DNA of 32,595 bases, taken from positions 1 to 32,595 of the forward strand of contig JBBQVS010000041.1 of the NCBI GenBank assembly GCA_038211295.1, given 5' to 3'. Of this stretch, positions 25,400 through 31,280 are shown one piece after another. Source of the DNA: JBBQVS01 sp038211295. GTDB lineage: Bacteria; Chloroflexota; Ktedonobacteria; Ktedonobacterales; Ktedonobacteraceae. Under the pieces are notes generated by a model, which searched no databases, was not told the DNA's origin, and was given only the letters and a program-made list of their open reading frames with translations. Both the position numbers and the translations under genes were made by a program. The first letter of the stretch is position 1, and each line of letters begins with the position of its first letter.

Positions 25400-26225
25400 G
25401 AATAGCCCGTATAATCCCGCGCATAAGAACTGCGAACCCTGCACGGGCGGTAGCGGCGGCGGCGAGAACTTCTGTGTGATTGACCTCTTCACTCTCGTTG
25501 CCCGTCGCGGTATTGGTAATCAAGCTTATGCCGAGGACACGCATCCCCATGTGACGCGCGACAATAACTTCTGGCACGGTTGACATGCCAACAGCATCTG
25601 TGCCAATGGTTCGCAGAAAGCGTAGTTCCGCTCCCGTTTCGTAACTGGGGCCTGCAACCATCGTATACACACCTTGCTGTAACGTCAACGCAAGAGAGGA
25701 TTCGGCAACCACGAGTGCAAGTTTCAGCAATGCACTATCATACGCTTTCGCCATGGGTGGGAAGCGTTCGCCAAACCGCTCATCGTTCGACCCCATCAGT
25801 GGATTAGCACCAGCGAGGCCGGGCATTGAGATGTGGTCACGCAAGAGCATAAAGTCGCCTATGCGATACATCGGGTTGACTCCGCCGGCAGCATTGCTTG
25901 CCAGCAACACGGACGCTCCCAACAGATGCATCACGCGGACAGGAAAGGTTATCTGCTGCGAATTATAGCCTTCGTAGAAGTGAAAACGCCCCTGCATCGC
26001 TACCACAGATACGCCTTCAAGTAGTCCAAACACAAGTTGGCCCGCATGGCCCACCACTGTTGAGTGCGCGAAATGCGGGATATCCGCATAAGGAATAATC
26101 GTCGCCTTCTCTATCTCACTGGCAAGTGCGCCTAATCCTGAACCAAGAATAAGCGCAACCACTGGCTTTATCGTTGTACGTGCCTGAATCTCCGTTACGG
26201 CTTCCACAACCTGATCGTAGAGCAT
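25383..26225 (-). CDS. Purine nucleoside phosphorylase
   Basis: Splits purine nucleosides with phosphate in salvage. The 280-residue product belongs to the trimeric PNP type: LILGSGLGAL (residues 26-35), GRFHFYEGY, SNAAGGVNP (about 109-117), MVAGPSYETGAELR, GMSTVPEVIVARHMG and SLITNTATGNE are all present. An AAGGTGAG site lies upstream of the ATG at 26225. It lies directly downstream of the xerD-like gene on the same strand, 94 nt apart, echoing the xerD-drm-pnp order of Bacillus. Identification is firm. Confidence 0.94.
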   Translation of the reverse strand: MLYDQVVEAVTEIQARTTIKPVVALILGSGLGALASEIEKATIIPYADIPHFAHSTVVGHAGQLVFGLLEGVSVVAMQGRFHFYEGYNSQQITFPVRVMHLLGASVLLASNAAGGVNPMYRIGDFMLLRDHISMPGLAGANPLMGSNDERFGERFPPMAKAYDSALLKLALVVAESSLALTLQQGVYTMVAGPSYETGAELRFLRTIGTDAVGMSTVPEVIVARHMGMRVLGISLITNTATGNESEEVNHTEVLAAAATARAGFAVLMRGIIRAIPRLLS

Positions 26226-26268
26226 AAGAAGTATCTCACCTTTCGACTATAAGAATATCGAGCGACGA

Positions 26269-26311
26269 TGCGAGAAAGAGTATTGCCCACCATATCATAC
26301 TCTTTCTCGCA
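26269..26311. other. 15-bp perfect hairpin between the recombinase and PNP genes
   Basis: Arms 26269-26283 and 26297-26311 pair perfectly with a 13-nt loop. It begins 8 nt after the recombinase stop on the minus strand and lies in the PNP leader. There is no T tract, so it may be a processing or attenuation element, or a weak terminator. Confidence 0.55.
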
Positions 26312-26319
26312 CTTGGTTG

Positions 26320-27207
26320 TTAGCGTTTGCGTGTCTCGGAATGCGCCATTTGATTATACGCTTGCACCGTGGAAATATGAGCATGACCGAGCATTTCCTG
26401 GGCAGAGCGTAAATCCACACCACCCTTCGCAAACAGCAGCGCGAATGTGTGACGCAACATATGCGGCGTAATCTCGTCAATACCGACCTGTCGCGCATAG
26501 CCCTTGATTATAAGCCAGAAGCCTTGACGCGTCAAACGCTCGCCATGATGGTTAAGAAACAATGCTTGTACCTCTGCATGTCTCGCGAAGCGCGGGCGCG
26601 ACGTTGTGAGATACTGCATCAACGTCTCAACAACAAGAGGAGGAAGCAACAATACATGCTTCTGTCGTATCTGTGTGTTGCGGCCCGAACATACTATCGT
26701 TGCCTGTGTCTCATCAAAATCGAGTACATTCAATGCCACCAGTTCAGAGGCACGCATCCCCGTTGCGTACAACAGATGCAGCATCGCCAAGTCGCGCTGC
26801 CCTGCTATGGTGTAGCGCGGCACTTGCTGAAAAAGGCTACTGATCTGCTCTATTGTCAATACCTGCGGCTTCTCTTTAGGAGAACGAGGCGCGTCCAAAA
26901 TCTCCACAGGATTGTGCTTGATCACCTCTTCTTTCCTCAAGTAGCGAAAAAAAGATTTGCACGCTGCGAGCTTGCGTGCGACCGTTGTTGCTCTGTAGCC
27001 CTGACGTTCACGCATTTCTATGAGGAACATGTTTATCTGCTCGCGCGTCACCTGCGACCATTGTTGCACTCCTCGCTGTTCGAGATATGCCCGAATTTGC
27101 CCTAAGTCATTGCGATACGCCATAACAGTGTTTTTATTTGTGCCGTTGCGTTCATCTGTTGTAATTGAGAGCACAACGATATAATCATCTATAGCTGCTT
27201 GTAGCAT
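26320..27207 (-). CDS. Tyrosine recombinase, XerC/XerD-like
   Basis: The 295-residue product has the N-terminal SAM-like core-binding domain (residues 1-95) and the catalytic domain. Visible active-site residues are Arg152 (ATGMRASEL), His249 and Arg252 (HMLRHTFA), His275 (LGHAH) and Tyr284 (TVQAYNQM). The loop that carries the catalytic lysine in XerD (GKGxKxR) reads GRNTQIR here, so Lys appears replaced by Arg176. GGGAAGGG precedes the ATG at 27207. Xer recombinases resolve chromosome dimers at dif. The linkage to PNP suggests the chromosomal XerD role rather than a mobile integrase, though the altered loop is unusual. Confidence 0.9.
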   Translation of the reverse strand: MLQAAIDDYIVVLSITTDERNGTNKNTVMAYRNDLGQIRAYLEQRGVQQWSQVTREQINMFLIEMRERQGYRATTVARKLAACKSFFRYLRKEEVIKHNPVEILDAPRSPKEKPQVLTIEQISSLFQQVPRYTIAGQRDLAMLHLLYATGMRASELVALNVLDFDETQATIVCSGRNTQIRQKHVLLLPPLVVETLMQYLTTSRPRFARHAEVQALFLNHHGERLTRQGFWLIIKGYARQVGIDEITPHMLRHTFALLFAKGGVDLRSAQEMLGHAHISTVQAYNQMAHSETRKR

Positions 27208-27227
27208 GAGACACCCTTCCCATCATT

Positions 27228-27251
27228 GAGTTGACGGAGTATTGTCAACTC
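27228..27251. promoter_or_regulatory. Inverted repeat in the recombinase leader
   Basis: GAGTTGAC (27228-27235) and GTCAACTC (27244-27251) form a perfect 8-bp inverted repeat with an 8-nt centre. It lies between the predicted promoter and the start codon of the xerD-like gene, about +20 to +45. It could be an operator or an mRNA hairpin. Confidence 0.5.
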
Positions 27252-27278
27252 CAAATTCCATACTTCAGGAATATGGCT

Positions 27279-27307
27279 ATTATAAGCGTCGGATGCAAAA
27301 GGGGCAA
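27279..27307 (-). promoter_or_regulatory. Promoter of the xerD-like gene
   Basis: On the minus strand TTGCCC (27307-27302) and TATAAT (27284-27279) are 17 nt apart, giving a leader of about 65 nt to the ATG at 27207. Confidence 0.6.
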
Positions 27308-27330
27308 GTTAAGTAGGAGTGTTGAGTAGT

Positions 27331-27346
27331 GTGTACAGGTGTACAC
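27331..27346. promoter_or_regulatory. Palindrome GTGTAC-AGGT-GTACAC
   Basis: A perfect 6-bp inverted repeat with a 4-nt centre. It lies 33 nt before a 12-codon frame with a good ribosome site. The bases that follow (CAATTTGGATGAG) resemble those after a second small palindrome (TTGTATACAA near 27449-27458), so the two may be copies of one repeat. Confidence 0.4.
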
Positions 27347-27378
27347 AATTTGGATGAGAACAATGAGGAGACTAAAAC

Positions 27379-27414
27379 ATGAGTGAGCCATCAAGCACTA
27401 TCGATAAGACGTAG
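27379..27414 (+). pseudogene. Eleven-residue frame with strong ribosome site, likely truncated gene start
   Basis: GAGGAG (27365-27370) lies 8 nt before ATG, followed by codons for SEPSSTIDKT and a TAG. The initiation region looks genuine but the coding part stops at once, and no continuation is recognised in the next 90 nt before the solo IS end at 27507. It may be the start of a gene lost by insertion and deletion, or a short leader peptide. Confidence 0.3.
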
Positions 27415-27506
27415 AAAGTTCATGCATTCGTTTGACTTACAAGATAAATTGTATACAACACTTGGATGAGTATTAGTTACATAATCAGAGGGACTACGTG
27501 TGGCAT

Positions 27507-27546
27507 CATTCCTCCCCACCTTGAAAGATCGGGGCTTCCTGCCGAC
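27507..27546 (+). mobile_element. Solo IS200/IS605-type right end
   Basis: The segment reads CATTCCTCCCC, a hairpin loop, GGGG, then CTTCCTGCCGAC. The right end of the iscB element at 29545-29508 (minus strand) reads CATTCCTCCCC, a hairpin, GGGG, then TTCCCTGCGAC. The shared layout and near-identical borders mark this as a related end. No nuclease or transposase gene precedes it; 27208-27506 holds only regulatory-looking palindromes and a truncated frame, so this is a relic or a small non-autonomous copy. Confidence 0.65.
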
Positions 27547-27554
27547 ACATCTGT

Positions 27555-27562
27555 GATATAAT
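27555..27562 (+). promoter_or_regulatory. Extended -10 promoter abutting the solo IS end
   Basis: TATAAT (27557-27562) is preceded by TGA (extended -10) and starts about ten bases beyond the conserved IS border. Any -35 function would fall inside the IS end (TTCCTG, 27536-27541, 15-nt spacer). It is the likely promoter of the gene starting at 27660, with a leader of about 90 nt. Confidence 0.5.
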
Positions 27563-27659
27563 GAGCCTACAACTTTCACCTCGCGCCAACAATAGCAAGA
27601 GAACATCAGCGCGAAAAACGTTCCACAGTATTCGCGCTTCTATAAGGAGAAGACCAGGA

Positions 27660-28442
27660 ATGGCAAAACTAAGTGATATGTTCCTGCAAGCGCGTCGCGC
27701 ACAGAGCGGCGGCGGCATGGGCTTTCTGGGCAAAAACAAGGGCGAGTTCAAGCCACGTGCAGCTGCCCTCGTTGTACAGTTGCCCTCTCTTACAGCGGGA
27801 ACGTCTGAAGCATTGCTCAAAGCAGGTGCGGACGGCTTGCTTTTCCACTGGAATGGCAGTGATAGCAACTTCCTTTCCACACTCAAGAGAGAAATCGACT
27901 CCGCGAAGTCGATCAACGAGAACCTTGTTACTGGTCTGTACGTCTTTGACAGTTACGACAAGTTGGATCGCGAGAGCCTCGCGCAGCTGAAAGAGTACGG
28001 CATTCAGTATCTCGTGTTGCCACTTGACGCTCCGGCGCGTCTGCTCGCACTCGAAGTCAAAGACCTTGAGGTTGTTGTTACCGTCCCCATGCGGCAGGGC
28101 GATATGTACCCACTCTTCATTCGCAACCTGACCGCGTTTGACAGCATTGCAGCAGTGTTACTGGACTTCGGCATGACGGACAACGTAGGCAACCTGAGCA
28201 TCGAGGCCATGCTTCAGTACCGCGCCGTCCGCGAAGCCGTCCGCTTCCCCGCGCTCATTCATGTAGAGGCCGAGCTGAACGAGTCCGACGCGTACACGTT
28301 GTTGACGCTTGGTGTGCAGGCGATCATTCTCACAGCGCAGGATGCTGAAGAGGCGACGCGCACCCAGATTAAAACGCTCCATGAGCTACTTCAGGCAGTA
28401 CATCACGAAGAGAAGGGCGACACCCCCGGACTTCGCAGGTAA
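27660..28442 (+). CDS. TIM-barrel-like protein of unknown function
   Basis: AAGGAGAAG upstream selects the ATG at 27660; the frame stays open to 27561, but that part lacks a ribosome site and is Arg/Ser-rich. The 260-residue product shows alternating strand-helix units: AALVVQLPSL, ADGLLFHWNG, NLVTGLYVFDSY, IQYLVLPLD, LEVVVTVPMRQG, IAAVLLDFGM, FPALIHVEAEL and VQAIILTAQDAEE. This spacing suggests a (beta/alpha)8 barrel. No catalytic signature of a named family is recognised; a flavin- or phosphate-binding barrel or aldolase-like fold is possible. It is followed by a strong shared terminator. Confidence 0.75.
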   Translation: MAKLSDMFLQARRAQSGGGMGFLGKNKGEFKPRAAALVVQLPSLTAGTSEALLKAGADGLLFHWNGSDSNFLSTLKREIDSAKSINENLVTGLYVFDSYDKLDRESLAQLKEYGIQYLVLPLDAPARLLALEVKDLEVVVTVPMRQGDMYPLFIRNLTAFDSIAAVLLDFGMTDNVGNLSIEAMLQYRAVREAVRFPALIHVEAELNESDAYTLLTLGVQAIILTAQDAEEATRTQIKTLHELLQAVHHEEKGDTPGLRR

Positions 28443-28444
28443 AC

Positions 28445-28502
28445 AAAGGCGGGGAGTGGATGTGACACAGATAACCGCGTCACATCCACTCCCCGCCTTT
28501 TT
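28445..28502. terminator. Strong terminator between convergent genes
   Basis: Arms 28445-28466 and 28479-28500 pair perfectly over 22 bp with a 12-nt loop, and the right arm runs into TTTTT. It starts 2 nt after the plus-strand stop. On the minus strand the arm ends in CCTTTGTTT, so it probably serves the convergent gene at 28520 too. Confidence 0.85.
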
Positions 28503-28519
28503 GAGCGATACTTCGATTG

Positions 28520-29500
28520 TCACTGATTGTCACTCACGGATTTTTGCACAATCGGAATACTTGGCATCGTCGATTGCCAGTAGAGTTGGCGACGTGGAAT
28601 GCGGCGCAACAGCTTTTTTGTGGTCTGCCAGACACGCGTCGGGTCGATATTATTGCGCCAGTAGTAGTAGCACGCGACCTCATCCGGCTCGGACTGCAAA
28701 ATTCGCGCAAACGATGATTCTAGCGTGGCCTCGCCTTCTTCATCGAGACTAAAATTCTGTAACCAGAGTTGGCTCCGTTTCTTGTTCGCTCGTGCCGCCT
28801 CTACCACCGTGCGCCCCCACTCATCGAGCATTGTTACATCTTCGTTGAGCAATTGCCAGAAGAGATGACACCCAAGCGTGTCCAACGCGGGGAGCATCGC
28901 CAGCTCATCAACCTGCCCCAGGTCTTGTGGAAGCAAGACAATACTTGTCTTCACATGGCTATCGACACGCTTCACGCACGCGCACAACTCGCCCAGAAAG
29001 TCAATCATCGAACGTCGCCGAAAGCGCGGCAGATCGGTTACGTCGGGACAGAGCGCACGACATACCGAGCAGAAACAAGTGATATCAGGGCCGCGCGGCT
29101 CATCTATCAGAATGCCATTGATAGGGTATGTCTTCAAATAATGCTCAATCTCTTTGAACAGCCAGGAACGAAACGACTCATGATTGAAACAAGAAATATC
29201 ATGAAAGCGCCCGTGGCGATCCTGCACACGGGATTGCGGATGGTGGAACGTATACCAGCTTGGCATAAGTGATGGCCCCGCAAATAGGTTGCCATACCGT
29301 CCCATGCTCAGATGTACCTTCAATCCGGCCTCGTGCGCCTGCCGAAAACCACGTTCCAGGTCACGCGACCAGCGTGGCTCTTCCTGCTCATGAATCGCAT
29401 ACACAATGCTATTCGCGCCAACAGCACGAATCTGCTCGAAGTCTTGCCCCACGACATCCGCTCGAAGCAGTGAATGAAAATATGCAACTGTTATGTCCAT
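28520..29500 (-). CDS. Glycoside-hydrolase-like TIM-barrel protein
   Basis: The 326-residue product resembles bacterial glycoside-hydrolase-like barrels that begin with a GANSIVYAIH strand, continue with LKVHLSMGRYGN, and carry an acidic residue in the strand GILIDEPRGPD (about residues 129-139), here followed by CFCSVCRALC. That Cys-rich segment after the acidic strand recalls similar DE-x-C-C-C patterns in GH10/GH42-like hypothetical proteins. Substrate is unknown. The first residues MDITVAYFHSLL lie only 7 nt from the iscB element border, and no ribosome site is visible in that gap, so the native leader has probably been displaced. The native start could have been further upstream. Confidence 0.65.
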   Translation of the reverse strand: MDITVAYFHSLLRADVVGQDFEQIRAVGANSIVYAIHEQEEPRWSRDLERGFRQAHEAGLKVHLSMGRYGNLFAGPSLMPSWYTFHHPQSRVQDRHGRFHDISCFNHESFRSWLFKEIEHYLKTYPINGILIDEPRGPDITCFCSVCRALCPDVTDLPRFRRRSMIDFLGELCACVKRVDSHVKTSIVLLPQDLGQVDELAMLPALDTLGCHLFWQLLNEDVTMLDEWGRTVVEAARANKKRSQLWLQNFSLDEEGEATLESSFARILQSEPDEVACYYYWRNNIDPTRVWQTTKKLLRRIPRRQLYWQSTMPSIPIVQKSVSDNQ

Positions 29501-29518
29501 AAGCGTTGTCGCAGGGAA

Positions 29519-29541
29519 CCCCTACGCCTTCAGGCGAGGGG
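29519..29541 (-). repeat. Right-end subterminal hairpin of the iscB element
   Basis: On the minus strand CCCCT-CGCC-TGAA-GGCG-T-AGGGG folds into a nine-pair stem with one bulged T. Such imperfect hairpins are the TnpA-recognition structures at IS200/IS605 ends. The iscB stop codon (TAG) falls inside it. Confidence 0.7.
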
Positions 29542-30826
29542 AGGAATGCGACACTCCTTTCTCATACTGATAGCCGTCATTGCGTTGAACACTGGTCAGA
29601 TACTTTGGGTGGACATCAAACTCATTGAGGTGAAATGAAGGACGAAACCACATCGCCACACGCCCCTTATGGGTTCCCTGGTGCGTGCCACTTGGTACAA
29701 TGGCCTTGACCATATCGCCCGTTGCGTAGCCCATGTAGGACTTGTGACGCGCCTTTGGTTTGGTGCGTGGAAAGCCGTGCTTCGTCATAAGGCACATCTG
29801 TCTCCATCCGTAGCCTGTTGCCATGATGAGCAAAGGATGCACGCGGTCTAGGAAAAGGACAGGGGTACTTGCTCCAACACACGCCGCATCTATCCAGTGG
29901 TGCTTCTCCAGTCCTTGTGTCACACGGTTGAATTTGGTGCGCCCTCTTGTTCCACATTCAACGGGCAAGCCTGGTGCTTTCAGTCGCTCGTACAATACCC
30001 ATCGTGTGGCATTAACCGCCGCTGCTTCTTTCAAGGGAGTTTTGACATGAGCAAGCACCCGTTTCAACACATCAGGCTTGCCCTTCAAGAAATCTTTGAT
30101 GTCGCGTGTTCCCTTTTTGAGGTTGCATGGCTCACACGCAAGCGTCAGGTTCGTGACGCTCCTGGTTCCCCCATTGGTACAAACTACGATATGTTCAATC
30201 TGCAAAGGGACATCTTTCTTGCCACAATAGGCACATTGACGGTTCCATTTCTCTACCATATATTCCCTGAGTTCGTAGCCTGCAAGCGTTCCTTGTTGAT
30301 ACTCAACGCCCCGTATCTCTGCATTGTTCAGTGCTTGCATATCGAAACGGACAAGTTCTTGACTGATAGCCATGATAGGACAAGAACGCAACAAGCGATG
30401 AACTCATGGCAGGATATTTGCAAGGCGGCTTTCTAGCGACGGTGGGAGCCATCCCTGCTCACGACGCCTGTTGTCGAAGCGTGGCTTTCTGTATCGTGTT
30501 TTGCGTTGTCTACAACTCCGGCGCACTCCACGTCTGTCGTCAAGACTCTTCTTACTGGCTTGCCCTCGGTGCGTGAGTTCTGCTGCCCAGACCACTTCCC
30601 CCGATGTGTCGCTCACAATGGCGATGCCGGTTGTCTTACTGCCTGGATCAACCTTCAATCGCAAGGGGTGCGTGAGAGATTCCGCCACTTCTTTCCTAAG
30701 AATGATCGTGAATGGAAATCTCCGAAACACCGCCGCTTTGCCACTAGATAACAGTTTCCGTGCGTACCCTGGATGGACAGGATCGAGCGGCTTGTACATC
30801 GTATCCAAGACAAAAGCGTTGCTCAT
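29522..30826 (-). pseudogene. iscB: RNA-guided nuclease IscB, split by one in-frame TGA
   Basis: IscB is the OMEGA-system ancestor of Cas9: an omega-RNA guides its RuvC and HNH domains to cut DNA. Reading through one TGA (30406-30404) gives a single 434-codon frame. Before it, 140 residues hold the PLMP-type N-terminus (FVLDTMYKPLDP), RuvC-I DPGSKTTGIAI with Asp60 and an Arg-rich bridge helix. After it come RuvC-II ISQELVRFD (Glu157), HNH with zinc-type cysteines (CAYC, CEPC), His212 and Asn226, and RuvC-III KHHWIDAACVG (Asp313). The TGA sits at a position where IscB proteins commonly have Trp before V-x-R-L, so TGG to TGA is likely. AGGAGG at 30838-30833 supports the ATG. The two halves would be 30404-30826 and 29522-30394 (TTG start). 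Confidence 0.88.
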
Positions 30827-30840
30827 GATGAGCCTCCTAT

Positions 30841-31078
30841 TGCCAGGGTAATGGTGGCCTTGACAAGGTTCTGAGATGGTTTAGCGTTGCAAGCACCGAG
30901 CATACCCGTTGCTCCTTTAACCTGCAACCGTAGAGCAGTGGACTGGCCTCGTATCCACTGGTCCCTATTTCACCTCGAACATAGCCCCACACCTTGAAAG
31001 ATGTGGTACTGAGTCTGGACAAGATCGGACCTACGCTTTCACGCAAGCCTCTCCCGTTCTACGGAAGGGGTTCTTGAC
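30841..31078 (-). ncRNA. Candidate omega-RNA upstream of iscB
   Basis: About 240 nt between the left border and iscB are non-coding but rich in stems. These are 31048-31057 with 31061-31070; 30987-31006 (CCACA, CTT, loop, AAG, TGTGG); 30936-30942 with 30954-30960 (7 bp perfect); and a nested pair 30886-30891 with 30923-30928 enclosing GAGC/GCTC. IscB omega-RNAs are encoded just 5' of iscB with the guide at the RNA's 5' end, so the guide would come from about 31079-31095, outside the element. The exact ends are not defined by sequence alone. Confidence 0.65.
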
Positions 31079-31245
31079 GTTACCTATTTACTCAGAATTA
31101 TGCGAAAACCGAAATACAGAGGATTGCTGTGATACATTTATATCTATGCTTTTTTAGTATACCATAACGAATAGATAGAGCTGCTACAAAGCGGGAGTAA
31201 TGGGCTATACGTTACCTCTAGTTGAGTCCTAGCATACTGTGGGGC

Positions 31246-31274
31246 TTGACAAATAGCTCCATTCTAGGCACAAT
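31246..31274 (+). promoter_or_regulatory. ispE promoter, leaderless type
   Basis: TTGACA (31246-31251) and CACAAT (31269-31274) have a 17-nt spacer. The -10 box ends 6 nt before the ATG, and no ribosome site is present, so the mRNA should begin at or next to the start codon. The stretch 31079-31245 between the iscB element and this promoter is AT-rich with nothing else recognised. Confidence 0.65.
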
Positions 31275-31280
31275 GCATTT

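Larger units (their letters stand above)
29508..31078 (-). mobile_element. IscB-carrying IS200/IS605-like (OMEGA) element, no tnpA
   Basis: A unit of about 1.57 kb on the minus strand: a structured omega-RNA region, iscB, and a right-end hairpin. The right border is set by similarity to the solo end at 27507-27546. The left border near 31078 is approximate, where the structured region ends (CGTCAAGAACCCC reading on the minus strand). No TnpA Y1 transposase gene is present, so it depends on a transposase elsewhere. It lies between the glycoside-hydrolase-like gene and ispE. Confidence 0.75.

Noticed and set aside
26449..27105. 218-codon plus-strand frame
   Set aside because: It is antisense to the xerD-like gene, Cys/Arg/Leu-rich and without a ribosome site; a shadow.
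30404..30406. Frameshift in iscB
   Set aside because: Both halves are in the same reading frame, so the break is a nonsense codon and not an indel.
29897..30436. 179-codon plus-strand frame across the iscB stop region
   Set aside because: Antisense to conserved IscB RuvC/HNH coding sequence; Cys-rich shadow.
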